DNA of 64,000 nucleotides, taken from the NCBI GenBank assembly GCA_014706295.1, contig JACSVZ010000042.1, forward strand, positions 1 to 64,000, written 5' to 3'. A program made the translations under genes and the position numbers. Source of the DNA: Lycocorax pyrrhopterus obiensis (taxonomy: Eukaryota > Chordata > Aves > Passeriformes > Paradisaeidae). The notes below the pieces were generated by a model. The model saw nothing but the letters and a program-made list of their open reading frames with translations. It made no database searches and was not told the DNA's origin. Positions 10,049 to 31,546 of this stretch are shown in pieces (within the stretch, counting starts at the first letter, position 1; each line of letters begins with the position of its first letter).

Positions 10049-12494
10049 GTGAGAAGGGGTCGGGGGGTTGCCGCTTCCTTCCAGCTGGGAGCAAAATTCC
10101 CGGGAGTTTTGCCTTCCAGAGCTGGAGCTGCCCGCGCCAGGGGTCTCCAGGGCGGTCACGGTGCCAAGGGAATGGGTGACACATCCCTGCGGTGCTGGGG
10201 ACAGGCAGAGGGACACCAAACGCTAATCCCGACCCAGATTTCCTGGATTTGGAGCTTTCCCATGCCGGGAGTGTTTCCTTGCTCCTTGTTTTCAATTATA
10301 GGTCCCGGAGGGCTTTGGAGAAGTGCTGGAAAATCTCTGGGCTCCCTGATTTGGGTTTGGCTCCCTCCTCCGGGCTTTTCCCTGGCGCTGGGAACGGCCG
10401 GGGCTGCTCGGAGCCGGCTCCATCCCTGCTCTGCTTCCCGAAAAGCGGGAGCAGGAGGGGGAGTGGGATGCGGGCTGGCTGTAGAGAGCTCCGAGGTGGG
10501 ATTTGCCCTTCCCAGGCTCCTTTCCCAAGGTTTTCCAGCCTGCGTCAGGCCGGGATGAAGGAAAGCTCCCGGCTGTGGAGCAGCTGTGACCCCGGGCGCT
10601 CCACGGCTCCCGTTACTCTCCCGGGAGGCTCGGACAGAGAGCCGGGAGCTTTGCGGGACATTCCAGGGGGGCTGCGCCGGCATTTAGGGATTCCTAAAGA
10701 GTCCCAAGCTCGGCTCCGGCCTGGGTGAAGGTTTGGGAGCTGGGAGATCCAAGGCGGGGCTGTCCCACTGCACCCCAGTTCGTGGGAGTGGAGTTGCTGG
10801 TGGGGCTGGAGCGATCCCCGCTGCTGGCAGCGGATTCCCTGCGCGGATCCTGATTAAGGGATTTAACCTCCTTCCTTCCTTCCTTGCTTCCGGGCACAAA
10901 GCCCGTGCTGTTGTTTTTCCGTCGCCGGCTCAGGAGCCGGGAATTTGCGGGGCTGCTTTTGGAGGCGAGCCCCGCAAATTCCTCGCGGGTTCGGCTGCGC
11001 CGTGAGGTTCTGCCCTCGTTGCCCCGGTCAGGACCTGGATCAGAGGCAGGAGATGCGTCCAGAGGGAATAATGAAGTGTGCTGTGCTTCTGGTTGTGCTA
11101 ATTGTGGGGTTTGAGCTCTCCCCAGGGCCACAGGGGTGTCACAGGTGCTGCCCTCGGGGTGACAATTCCCACATCCGGCCTCTTCTCGACCTTTCCCTCT
11201 CGGCTTTGAGTGGGGAACTTCCCTCTGGAGCCGGGCTGGGAGAGCTGGGATTGTCCAGCCTGGAGAAGGGAAGGATCCAGGGAGAGCTCAGAGCCCCTTC
11301 CAGGGCCTAAAGGGGCTCCAGGAGAGCTGGAGAGGGACTGGGGCAAGGGATGGAGGGACAGGACACAGGAATGGCTTCCCACTGGGAAAGGGGAGATTTA
11401 AATGGGATTTTGGGAAGGAGTGAGGGTGGGGAGGGGCTGGGATGGAATTCCCAGAGCAGCTGTGGCTGCCCCTGGATCCCTGGAATTGTCCCAAGGCCGG
11501 GCTGGAGCCACCTGGGACAGTGGGAGATGTCCCTGCCCGTGGACTGGAGGAGCCCTGAGGTCCCTCCCAACCACTCCAGCATTCCATGGGGAGCTGTGCT
11601 GTCCCCCAGGATGGCTCTGGGGACACCGGTGGCGTTTGGAGCCTCCAGAATCTCCCGTTCCTGGTGGCAGCTCCAACCCAGGGATCCCTGGAAGTGCCCA
11701 AGGCCGGGCTGGAGCACCCTGGGACAGCGGGAGGTGTCCCTGCCCATGGCATGGGTGGCCCTGGACGAGCCCTGAGATCCCTCCCAGCCATTCCAGCATT
11801 CCACGAACACCCCGTGGGCACCTCCGGGTGTTGCTCCCCATCCCCATTTTGGGGTCCTGGGCTGTGTGTGTCCCCCCCCCCCACCCTCGGCCATCCCGAC
11901 CCGGCCTCTCCGGTGCCCTTTGCCCGGCGCTTTGGGCTCGCGGGGCCGTGTTTGCTCTGCCACGGCCGCTCCCTGTCCCGCTCATCCCGCAGGGAGCAGC
12001 TCCTGACTCACCTGGGCTGGCCCCTGTCCCCACCGAGGTGTCACCCGGGGCCACAAAGGGGCTGAGTGGCCCCAACAACGCCCCCGGCGTGGCCTTTCCA
12101 CCCCTTCAGGCGCCGCCTTTTCCCAGCGCCGCGCCCGAGGGAGGGGGAAAGGGAGGTGCCCTTCCCAAAAAGGAGCTTTTCCCGGAGTGACCAGGAGCCC
12201 GTGGCTGCTGGCTCTGGAATTAAGGAGTGCAGAGGGTCAGCGAGGGCAGGTTTGGGATGGAGCTGGAGCGGGACAAGGGGTGGGACGTTCCCTGGAAGCC
12301 TCGAGGAGGGAGAGCGGCTTTATTTCGGGATGAGGTCAGGGAGGTGCCTCAGTTTCCCCAGGCTAAGGAAACTAAGGTTTCCTGGTAAACCCGGCTAAGG
12401 TGCCTCAGTTTCCCCAGGCTACCGGTCCTGTGGCTCCAGTTTTCCACGTGGCTCCTCCCCCTGGAGCAGAATTCCCCATCCCAGGAGTTTTTCC
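10049..12494. other. Duplicate of CNNM4 intron 1, with CR1 fragments
   Basis: Non-coding copy of the start of CNNM4 intron 1. CR1 3' fragments, in + orientation, lie at about 11440-11580 (gctgtggctgcccctggatc, then tccctcccaaccactcc) and 11670-11800. A 13 bp inverted repeat, gaatttgcggggc against gccccgcaaattc, sits at about 10940-10982 and could form a hairpin. Nothing else recognised. Confidence 0.7.
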
Positions 12495-12583
12495 GGGGAG
12501 GAGGAAAGGGAGGGGGGGGGTTTTGCATAGAGGAAGATTTAATAAAAAAGGGGCTTTTTTTTTTTCTTTTTTTCCTTGTCCTG

Positions 12584-12632
12584 GCTTATTATTATTAATT
12601 ATTAATTATTATTAATTATTATTATTATTATT
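12584..12632. repeat. ATT microsatellite near inverted repeat boundary
   Basis: About 16 imperfect ATT/AATT units lie 90 bp inside the spacer from the end of the left arm. AATAAA on + (12541-12546) and ATTAAA on - (12543-12538) lie beside it. Either could serve as a poly(A) signal: for a transcript of the orphan exon on +, or for CNNM4 on -, whose stop is 1.9 kb away. Confidence 0.85.
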
Positions 12633-13114
12633 TCTTCTAAAATCTCCCCGCGGAAGGACCTAGGAACTGATCGTCGAGATGTGATTAACAAAAATAATTA
12701 AACCTTCTCCCAATAACTTACTGGAGTTCACCCAGGGAACTTGTGCTTATTTTTTTGGGGGGTGGGGAGGGATCTCCCCCCTCCCCTGCCCCTCAACCGG
12801 GGGGGGAGGGGGGTCCCGGGGGGTTTTGGGGACCCTCGGCCCCCTCCTGCCTGTACAACTTTGGTCACTAGCGCTGTGTCACCCCAAAATCCAGACCCCG
12901 ACGCCCGCCCTGGGACCCACCCCGAGACCCTGAGACGCCCCCGGGCTGGGGGAGGGAAGGCACCGGACCCCCCCCCCGGGGGTCCCGGGCTGGCTCCGGG
13001 GGTCCCCAGCTCTCCGTCCCCCGGAGCCCCCCACCCCGGGCCAGCGGGAAAAGGGGGGTGGGCGCAGAGAAGGGGCCGGGATTGACCCCGGGGGGGACCC
13101 CAAAACACCGGAGA

Positions 13115-13725
13115 GGGGCCGGGATCCCCATTCCAGGATGGTGCAGGAGCCCTGAGGGGCCGGGATCCCCATCCCAGGATGGTGCAGGAGACCCCAGAGG
13201 GCCGGGATTCCCATCCCAGGATGGTGCAGGAGACCCCAGAGGGCCGGGATTCCCATCCCAGGATGGTGCAGGAGACCCCAGAGGGCCGGGATCCCCATCC
13301 CAGGATGGTGCTGGAGACCCCAAAGGGCCGGGATCCCCATCCCAGGATGGTGCAAGAGCCCTGAGGGGCGGGATCCCCATCCTGAGGGTCCCAAAATGGT
13401 GCAGGAGACCCCAAAGGGCCGGGATGTCCATCCCGGGATGGTGCAGGAGCCCTGAGGGGCCGGGATGTCCATCCTGGGATGGTGCAGGAGACCTTTGGGG
13501 CTGGAATTCCCATCCTGGGATGGTGCAGGAGACCTGAGGGGCCCCGATTCCCACCCGAGGGAGCCGGGATTCCCACCCTGGGGGACCCCAAAGGAACGGG
13601 ATGTCCATCCCGGGGATCCCAGAGAACCAAACGAGACCCCAGGGGGGCTGGAATTCCCATCCTGGGATGGTGTAGGAGACCAGAAGGGCCGGGATGTCCA
13701 TCCTGGGGGGGGCCCTGAAGCGAGA
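13115..13725. repeat. Minisatellite, 42-46 bp unit, 3' of CNNM4
   Basis: Tandem units containing gggccgggattcccatccca and ggatggtgcaggagacccc. The same family occurs in CNNM4 introns 3 and 4. It lies 0.75-1.36 kb beyond the CNNM4 stop and so may be within the 3' UTR. Confidence 0.9.
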
Positions 13726-13789
13726 CCTGAGGGACATCCTGGGACATCCCAGAGCCCTGGCAGGACCGGGACGCCCACCCCGGGCACTC

Positions 13790-14225
13790 CCACCACGGCA
13801 AACGAGACCCGAGGGGCGGGGACACCCATCCTGGGGGTCCTGGAAGGGTCGGGACACCCATCCCGAGTTCCTGGAAGGGTCGGGACACCCATCCCGGGAT
13901 TCCTGAAAGGGTTGGGACACCCATCCCGGGGGTTGGGACGTCCATCCCGGGTTCCTGGAAGGGTCGGGACACCCATGCTGGGGGTTGGGACGTCCATCCC
14001 AGGGTTCCTGAAAGGGTTGGGACACCCATCCCAGGGGGTGGGACGTCCATCCCGAGTTCCTGGAAGGGTCGGGACACCCATCCCGGGGCTCCTGGAAGGG
14101 TCGGGACACCCATCCCGAGGGTTGGGACGTCCATCCCAGGGTTCCTGGAAGGGTTGGGATGTCCATCCCGGGGTTCCTGGAAGGGTCGGGATGTCCATCC
14201 TGGGGCTCCCCAGGGCGGCAAACGA
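13790..14225. repeat. Minisatellite, about 31 bp unit, 3' of CNNM4
   Basis: About 13 copies of a unit containing ttcctggaagggtcgggaca and cccatcccgg. It is a different unit from the neighbouring array but shares ccatccc blocks with it, and is probably derived from the same ancestor. Confidence 0.85.
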
Positions 14226-14474
14226 GACCTGAAGCTCCCTGAGCCGTCGGCGCGGTGCCGGCGGAGATCGCGCCGCCCGCGCCGCTTCCGTTAATTCCGA
14301 AACGAGCCAGTCCGGAAACGAGCAGCAGCAGCAAATCCCAGCTCCTCCGTTCCCCACCGCGCCGCCGCCTCCTCCTCCTCCGGCTCATCCCGGCTCGGAG
14401 CGGTTCCTACCGGGATCAAGGGTCCCTGCACCGGGCACGCGCCGTCCCTCCGGAGCGCGCCGGCGGGGCCGGCG

Positions 14475-23546
<9,072 letters not shown>

Positions 23547-24927
23547 GTTGGGCACTGGCGGGAGCGTCACGCACGGGGACGCGCCCACGCGGTGACGTCA
23601 CGCGAGGGGGGCACGCCCCCGGCGGCTCCCGGAGAGGCGGGTGGTGGCCACGCCCACAAAATGATGACGTAAGTGCGGATACGCCCAACATGGGCGTGAC
23701 AACATGGCCACGCCCCGAGTGTACGTGAAACCACGCCCAGAGATGACGCCATATACACAACACTCCCACACAGTCGGGATAGACGATCTGGCCACGCCCC
23801 CATCAGGAGTAAAATTTGGGGTCACGCCCCGCTGGTGACGTCACTCATAGACACTCCCCCGCGGTGTTGCAACCGTGACCACGCCCCATTGGGGAGACGC
23901 ATGCAGGGATACGCCCCAAAGGTGACGTCACACACAGGGCCACGCCCCAATAACTTGTTTAGTCACACCCCCGGGGCCCGCCCCGTCCGTGACGTCACAC
24001 CACCGGGCTCCGCCCCTCAGCAGGAGGAAGCGATCCTGGGCGCAACCCTGCGGTGACGTCACCTGGCAGACCACGCCCATGCCGAGGGAGTCACACGGCT
24101 GGCCACGCTCCCCTCGGGGGGAGGGTGAACAGATGGGGACACACACCCCGTGTGACGTCACACACACGGCCACGCCCCTGAAGAGCAGCTGTGATCACGC
24201 CCCTTTATTACATCACGCGACAAACCACGCCCTCACGGGGGACTCACACATGACCACGCCCCCTCGATGACATCACCCACATGACGGCGACCCCTCCTCC
24301 CCACAGGGACGTCACAGCCCTGGCCCCGCCCCCCGGGGCGCCTTAAAGGGGCCGATGGTAACCTGGCTGTGGGGGTGTCCCTCGGGGGGGGACAGGGGAC
24401 ACTGGGACCTGAGGAGGGGGAGCGGAATCGGGTTAGAGGGAACACCAGGAGCCGGGGGGGAACCAGGACCTGGGCGGGGGGAATGGGACCTGGTGGCGCA
24501 CTAGGACTTCGGAGAGGGGGGCACCAGGACCTGGGATGGCACCAGGACCTGAGGGGCATCAGGATATTGAGGGGTACCAGGACCTGGGGGGCACTGGAGC
24601 CTGGAGGAAGGCATTAGGACGTGGGGGCGAGCAGTAGGACCCGGGGGGGACAGAATTGGGCCGGGGGGGCACTAGGACCTGGGGTGGCAGCAGGACCTGT
24701 GCGGGATGGCACTAGGACCCGGGAGAAGGAGGTCACTCAGCTCAATGGCGGCTGCCATCACGGGGCGCCGGCAGCCAGAACTACATTACCCATCACCCCC
24801 CCGCGCACCCCCAGTTGACAGACAGTTCATCTGACCAACCATCACTGGAAGCTCCACCAGTGGGCGGGCGCGGTGGGGCGGGCTAGCCAATGGGCGCGCG
24901 GGGCGGGCCGCGGCGCGGCGGCGGAAG
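23547..24927. promoter_or_regulatory. Divergent CNNM4/LMAN2L promoter (right, functional) with CRE array
   Basis: Mirror of 7254-8631, between the starts of intact CNNM4 (23546, leftward) and intact LMAN2L (24928, rightward). TGACGTCA occurs near 23593, 23835, 23922, 23989, 24053 and 24152, alternating with CCACGCCCC (GC/KLF boxes on the other strand). One near match present on the left (TGATGTCA at 7964) is changed here to TGATGTAA (about 24207-24214). Positions 24385-24735 are the ggacctgggggcac short repeat. CpG-rich and TATA-less next to both genes, as usual for housekeeping divergent promoters. Confidence 0.8.
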
Positions 24928-27900
24928 ATGGCGGCGGCGGGCCGGTGGCGGGCCGGGCTGGCGCTGCTGGCCGTGGCGCTGGGGCTCGGCGGGCCGCGGG
25001 CCGAGCAGACCGAGGAGCACCTCAAACGCGAGCACTCGCTGTCCAAACCGTACCAGGGTGAGCGGGGAGAGCGGGCGGGTGTTGGCGGGGGTGGCGGACG
25101 GTGCCCGGTGCCCGGTACCGGTGTCCGGTACCGACGGTGCGTGTGGGCCGCAGGTGTGGGCTCGGCCAGCTCGGGGCTGTGGGACCTGCTGGGCAACGCC
25201 ATGGTCATGACCCAGTTCATCCGCCTCACCCCCGACGTGCAGAGCAAGCAGGGAGCCGTGTGGAACCGAGTGGTGAGCGGGGGGCACCGGGGAAAGGGGT
25301 CGGGACCGGGGGGAACCGGGATGGGAACGGGGGATGGCTGAGGGAGAGCGTCGGGATCGGGACATGAGGGGACCAGGATGGGGACGGGGCACTGGTGTGA
25401 AAGGGGGGACAGGGCTGGGATCGGGACATGAGGGAACTGGAATGGGATGGAATGGGGTGGGATGGGATGGGATGGGATGGGATGGGATCCATGGGATGAG
25501 TTGGGATCAATAGGATGGGATGGGATCAGTGGGATGGGATGGGATCAATGGGACGGGATGGGATGGGATGGGATCAGTGGGGTGGGATGGGATCAATGGA
25601 ATAGGATGGGATGGGATGGGATCAATGGAATTGGATAGGATGGGATCAATGGGATGGGATGGGATCAATGGAATAGGATGGGATGGGATGGGATCAATGG
25701 AATGGGATAGGATGGGATCAATGGGATGGGATGGGATCTATGGGATAGCATCAGGATGGGATGGGAGGGAGTTGGAGAAGGGGGTCAGGATTGGGGCAGG
25801 AGAAGGTTGGGATTGGGGGGACACGGGAACGGGGAGAAGTGGGGCTGAAAGAGAGGGTTGGGATTGGGACAGGAAGGGGTTGGGATCAGGGAGAGCACCG
25901 AGATAAGGGAGGAGAGGCTGGAGGAGACCAGAGCGGGGTACACAACACTGGGGGGGTGATTTGGGGGGCTTTTGGGGACATGGGGGGGGTTGGGGTGGGG
26001 ATGTTTGAGGGTCTGGGCTGAGGTGATTCCCAAAGTGGGAACTGGGGAGGGCTGGGGGGGCCATGGGGGGCTCCGGGCCGGGGGTACCAGCGACGCTTCA
26101 GCTCCCGGTTTTCCATACAAGGGCTGAGCCCCGCCGGGAATCTGGGGGGCCTGAACTGGATGGTCCTTTCCAACCCAAAGAATTCCATGATTCTGTGAAA
26201 TCCGTGGATTTCAGAATCCAGCCCGCTCCACATCAGCGTGGAAAGCAATCCTGGGAAATGATCCATCGTCTTGAGCTCTTATTGCCATAAAACACCGAGG
26301 GACGCTTTTTCCTCGGAATTCCGGCTCCCACAAAACGCTGCGCCTCCCTCAGCGCGGGGAATTAATTGGCAGCTGGTTCATAATTGCAATCAGCAGCTTC
26401 TTCCCTGCTGCTTTCCGGGCTGTGAGCGCTGGTTTTGTTGGAGTCTCTCCCTTGGTGCTTAATCCTCGGGTGACAACCGATTCCCCGGGATTAACGGTGA
26501 CTTTTTGGGATTAATTATCCGTGCTCACATCCCAGATACAGGACACTGAAGGGAGCACGGGGAATGATGGCTGAGGGAAAACGGGGAATGAGGGGGGCAC
26601 GAGGAGCTGCCGTGGCAGGGATGGCGTGGAGCGACTCCTGGGTTTTTTCCCACCCTTTCTCCTCTCTGCCAGCCGTGCTACCTGCGGGATTGGGAGATGC
26701 AGGTGCACTTCAAGATCCACGGGCAAGGCAAGAAGAACCTGAACGGGGACGGATTCGCCATCTGGTACACCAAGGACAGGATGCAGCCGGGTAAACGCCG
26801 TCCCTGCCTCGGGAAAAGGGCTTGGGGGACACCTTGGACAGGGCTTGGAGCTACCTGGACTCCTGGAAAATATCCATGGGGATGGGACTGGGTGGTCCTT
26901 AAGGTTTTTCCCCACTCATTCCGTGATAATGAATGACAAACTCTGTCCCTGCCACAGGAAAAGGGGTTGGGGGACACCTTGGACAGGGCTTGGAGCAAGC
27001 TGGACTCAGGGAAAATATCCATGGGGATGGGACTGGGTGGTCCTTAAGGTTTTTCCCCACCCATTCTGTGATAATGAGTGACAAACTCTGTCCCTGCCTT
27101 GGGAAAAGGGGTTGGGGGACACCTTGGACACCTTGGACAGGGCTTGGAGCAAGCTGGACTCCTGGAAAATATCCATGGGAATGTGGCTGGGTGGTCCTTT
27201 CCCCACCCATTCCGTGATAACGAGCGACAAACCCTTTGCCTGAGCTTCCCAGCCTTATCCCAGCCTCTCTTTTCCCTTCCAGGACCTGTGTTTGGGAGCA
27301 AGGATAACTTCCTGGGGCTGGGAGTGTTCGTGGACACGTATCCCAACGAGGAGAAGCAGCAGGAGGTGAGCCGGGATGACACGGGGTGGGATCAGCCAGG
27401 AACTCATTCCTGCTCCTCCTCTTCCTCCTCCTCTTCCTCTCCCCATTCCTTTTCCACAGGGTTGGGTTGGTTTCTCTGTCAGGGAAAGCGGGAGACGCCG
27501 GGGGTGGTTTTGTGGGGAGAGGATTTTAGGGCAGGAAGAGCCGAGCTGGTGGTGCCACATCCGCGCTGGGAATTCTGCACCAGGAGTAGGGTCTGAGTAA
27601 AGCTGGAGTAGAGCCTGAGGAGCTTTTCCCTGCTCCCAGGTGCAGCTCTGCCTCTTGGAAAGGTCTAAAAGTCTTTGCATTCTTGTTTTTTGGGGCGTTT
27701 GGGGGTTTGGTGGTGTCATTCCCATGGAAAAGGAGGTGCAGGGGTGGATAAATCCAGCTGGAGGGGACTTGGGACAGCTGCCACCGCTCGGGCAGGGACA
27801 CCTTCCACTATCCCAGGGTGCTCCAGCCTGGCCTTGGACACTTCCAGGGATCCCGGAGCAGCCACAACTTCTCTGGGAAATCCATTGCTGGAAACTTCAC

Positions 27901-30900
27901 CACTCCAAAACCTTCTCCTGATTCCGATTTCCCCTAAAAACCCGTTGGTATTTTACCCCAATATCGATATTTTACAACCTCTGAGCACACCTGGAGTAAC
28001 TCCCAGCTTTTGATCCCAACATCCAAACCCTTGATGCTGGGAAAAGCCTTTCCGAGCTGCCGGATCCCTGGATTTGCAGGGTGGCAGCTCTGCTTTTCCG
28101 GGATAAAGGGACTCACAACGGGTCTTAATTAGAGGAAATAATTAGCGGGATGTGGGAGCAGGAGCCGGAAGGGGGTCAGCCCCTGGGAGAAGCTGTTGCT
28201 GTGGCAATGGGGGGGTTCCCAGCTGCTCATTCCCGCCTCCAAAAGGACCAAAAAGAAGGATTTTATTCCCGAGGCCGTGCCTCGAGCAGCGACGTCTCCC
28301 AGCGGCGCCGTTTCCCCGCCGCGGATCCCGGGATTTGGCACTAACCCCTCACTCCCCTCGCTGCTCCCGTCCCCCTGGAGCGCTCCAGGGGGGGAATTTT
28401 CCGGGCTGTGGGGCCCTGCTGGACTCTGCTCTGTGACCGTGTTGCTCTGTGCTCTCTCTTGCTTTGCGCTAATTCCGGAGGGCAGGCTCAGAAGAGGAGG
28501 TACAGCCCGGGAAACCAGGTACTGCCTCCTGCTGTCCCACCTGTCCCGGTCCCCCTCGGAATTCCCTGCTCCCAGCTCCAGGAATCCCTGCGGGGAGCCG
28601 GGAGAGACTGCATGGAAAGGGTGCTCTGTTCTGGATCCCTGGGAGCTGAGGGATGGAGCGGGGTCGAGAGACTTTGGGATCATTCCGGTGGTTTTGGAGC
28701 AGACTTTCGGGGTTTGGGATCCACAGGGATGGAGCAGGATGGTGCCGATGTCTCACTGAGCAGATTGTTTGGGATAAAGGAGTTTGGGATCCACAGGGAT
28801 GGAGCAGGATGGTGCCGGTGTCTCACTGAGCAGATTTTGGGGAATGAAGGAGTTTGGGATCCATAGGGATGGAGTGGGGTTGTCCCAGTGTTTTTTGAGT
28901 AGAGTTTTGGGGTTTGGGATCCACAGGGATGGAGCAGGATGGTGCCGGTGTCTCACTGAGCAGATTTTGGGGAATGAAGGAGTTTGGGATCCATAGGGAT
29001 GGAGTGGGGTTGTCCCAGTGTTTTTTGAGTAGAGTTTTGGGGTTTGGGATCCACAGGGATGGAGCAGGATGGTGCCGGTGTCTTGTTGAGCAGATTGTTT
29101 GGGGTGAAGGAGTTTGGGAACCATGGCAATGGAGCAGGATTGTGTTGAGCAGATTCCTGGAGAGTGATGGAATTTGGGGTCAAGGATGGAGTTGGATCAT
29201 GCCAGGGTTGTGTGGAACAGATTCCTGGAGAGCGATGGAGTTTGGGATCACTCCATTGTTGTGCTGAGCAGATCCCTGGACAGTGATGGAGTTTGGGGTC
29301 CATGGGAATGGAGCAGGATCGTGTTGAGCAGATTCCTGGAGAGTGATGGAATTTGGGGTCAGGGATGGAGCGGGATCATGCCAAGGTTGTGCTGAGCAGA
29401 TCCCTGCGGGATGAAGGACTTTGGGATCACTCCAGTGTTGTGCTGAGCAGATCGTTGCGGGATGAAGGAGTTTGGGATCACCACTCCAGTGTTGTGCTGA
29501 GCAGATCCCTGTGGGGTGAAGGAGTTTGGGATCACTCCAGTGTTGTGCTGAGCAGATTCCTGTGGGGTGAAGGAGTTTGGGATCACTCCGATGTTGTGCT
29601 GAGCAGATCCCTGTGGGGTGAAGGACTTTGGGATCACTCCAGTGTTGTGCTGAGCAGATTCCTGTGGGGTGAAGGAGTTTGGGATCACTCCGATGTTGTG
29701 CTGAGCAGATCCTGGTGGGGTGAAGGAGTTTGGGATCACTCCAGTGTTGTGCTGAGCAGATCCCTGTGGGGTGAAGGACTTCGGGGCCGCCGCGGCTCTC
29801 GCTTTCGGAGACTCCCCGGGATCCCGAGGCTCCTGCTGGATCGGGATCCCCCTTTTTTCCCCCCCCCGGCAGCGCGTGTTCCCCTACATCTCGGCCATGG
29901 TGAACAACGGCTCCCTGACCTACGACCACGACCGCGACGGGCGCCCCACGGAGCTGGGCGGCTGCACGGCCATGGTGCGCAACCTCAACCACGACACCTT
30001 CCTGGTCATCCGCTACGTCAAGAGGAGGCTCACGGTGAGTGCTGCCGCATCCAGGGGGGGAGAAATCTTCCTTCCAGAGGGTTCCCTTCCTTCCCGGAGG
30101 TCCCCACGGAGCTCAGGGAGCCGCTGCCCCGGCAGGTGCTGATCGACATCGACGGCAAACACGAGTGGAGGGACTGCATCGACGTGCCGGGCGTGCGCCT
30201 GCCCCGCGGGTACTACTTTGGGACGTCCTCTGTCACTGGGGACCTGTCAGGTACGGCCCCGGGGGCTCCAGAGCTGGTTCCCGAGTGGATTTTGGGGGCT
30301 GCAGGTGCAGCTCGGGCCTTGGAGAAGCGTTCGAGGAGCTTTCCCCGCTTTAAGGATCCCGGAGCTGCCAGCAGGAGCCTTGGAGGAGCTGCTGAGCAGC
30401 ATTTGGGGATGATCCCAAAGTCCTTCACCCCGCAGGGATCTGCTCCCCGAGGAGCCCCGAGGCTGGTTTGGGTGCCGAGGGTTTGTCCCGCTTTTCCTTG
30501 AGTTCCCCGTGGATCCCCAGGCCGTGGGAGGAGGAAAACCTTGGGATGAGCATGGAATAAAACTGGGATGAGCATGGAATAAAACCTGCCCCGGCCCTGG
30601 TGCTGGGATACCCCAAAGGCAGGAGGTGCCACAAAAACTCAGTCCCAGGTCCTTTGTGGGTTCCAACAAAAGCTCCTTTTCCCTCCCAAATCCCTTCCCA
30701 GTGCCTGGGGGAGGGAGCAGGCCCACGTGAGGCCAGTGGGAGCACATTCCTTTGGGTTTCCAAGCGGTTTTAACTCGGATGATCTCCCAGGTTTAGGCTG
30801 GATTTGGGTTTTTAAGCAGCTTTAAAGACTCCTGCTGGCCGTGGACTCCCTTGGGAACAGCGCCTCCTCTCCGAGGATGACATCCCACAGAATTCCAGCC

Positions 30901-31546
30901 CCCCAAGGACACGTTTTTGCTCCCTTTTCCAGACAACCACGACATCATCTCGCTGAAGCTGTACCAGCTGACGGTGGAGCGGACGCCGGAGGAGGAAAAG
31001 CGGGACAGGGAAGTGTTCCTGCCCGTCGTGGACAACCTGAAGCTGCCAGGAAGTGAGTGGGAGCTGGGGAAGGTGGGACCAGCAGGGATTTGGGAGGAAT
31101 TAGAGGTGTGGAGGAAAACAAACCCCGATTTTGGGGTCACACAAACATCTCCACCACGAGGGTCTGACCGCCAGTCTGGGATGGGTGAGACAGGGGTGTG
31201 GGAAGGAGAGGGATCATGTGCCATCCCAAAATCCCCATATCTCATCCCCAAATCCCCAAATCTCATCCCAAAATCCCACCGTGAGGTCTCGGGGCTGCAA
31301 CACTGCGCCCAGCCATGGGTGTGGGGTGGTTCAACCCCTCGGAGCAGGGAATCTTCCAGGATTCCGGGGCCTCAGGGGGTGTTTCCCTCCCTCTGCCCCG
31401 CAGTGGAGGCACCGCTGGAGCCCATGAGCGGCCTGGCCCTCTTCCTCATCGTCTTCTTCTCCCTGGTCGCCATCGTCTTCGCCATCGTCATCGGGATCAT
31501 CGTCTACAACAAGTGGCAGGAGCAGAGCCGGAAACATTTCTATTGA
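24928..31546 (+). CDS. LMAN2L: LMAN2L (VIPL), ER L-type lectin, complete, 8 exons
   Basis: VIPL is a type I membrane lectin of the ER that binds high-mannose glycoproteins. Exons are 24928-25057, 25154-25272, 26673-26790, 27283-27365, 29873-30034, 30136-30250, 30933-31052 and 31404-31546. They total 990 bases, 329 residues. Signal peptide about 1-25 (WRAGLALLAVALGLGGPRA), then the lectin domain with GDGFAIWYTKD, VDTYPNEE, a glycosylation sequon in VNNGSL, and GKHEWRDC. The membrane span is about 293-318 and the tail ends QSRKHFY. LMAN2L rather than LMAN2 is chosen by the near-identity of the body to VIPL and by synteny. The family tail is RKRFY; here Arg becomes His in both arms. Start ATG in GAAGATGG. 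The 3' UTR runs to an AATAAA at 32600. Confidence 0.95.
25440..25745. repeat. GGGAT/GGGATCAAT microsatellite, LMAN2L intron 2
   Basis: Mirror of 6455-6745: gggatgggatgggatcaatg words, in a different order and number. Confidence 0.9.
26125..26215 (+). mobile_element. CR1 3' end fragment, LMAN2L intron 2
   Basis: Mirror of the copy at 5985-6095: tggatggtcctttccaaccc then aaagaattccatgattctg, the CR1 terminus in sense orientation. Confidence 0.75.
26815..27235. repeat. Tandem 110-125 bp repeat, LMAN2L intron 3
   Basis: Mirror of 4985-5405. Units contain ggtccttaaggtttttcccc and ggaaaatatccatggggatg. Confidence 0.8.
28640..29785. repeat. Two minisatellites in LMAN2L intron 4 (right)
   Basis: Mirror of 2225-3535. 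Positions 28640-29390 hold the roughly 60 bp unit (gggatccacagggatggagc) with a higher-order duplication: about 28784-28910 is repeated at 28914-29040. Positions 29390-29785 hold the 50 bp unit (tgttgtgctgagcagatccc). The combined array is shorter than on the left by about 160 bp. Confidence 0.9.

Larger units (their letters stand above)
1..12494 (+). repeat. Left arm of large inverted repeat
   Basis: The reverse complement of this stretch matches 19678-31990 almost base for base. Position 1 pairs with 31990 and 12494 pairs with 19678. The sum of paired coordinates drifts from 31991 at the outer end to 32178 at CNNM4 exon 1 and 32172 at the inner end, so the arms differ by small indels, mostly in minisatellites and homopolymer runs. 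Homology stops at 12494, where the left side continues ggggaggagg and the right partner continues with unrelated sequence. The outer end is cut by the window. The arm carries an LMAN2L copy and an orphan CNNM4 exon 1. It may be a genuine segmental duplication or a false fold-back in assembly. Confidence 0.95.

Noticed and set aside
8376..10052. Other-frame proteins across CNNM4 exon 1 (558 codons on +, 497 on -), and mirror copies
   Set aside because: Shadow frames of a GC-rich exon, with Ala/Arg/Gly or His/Gln composition typical of frame shifts.
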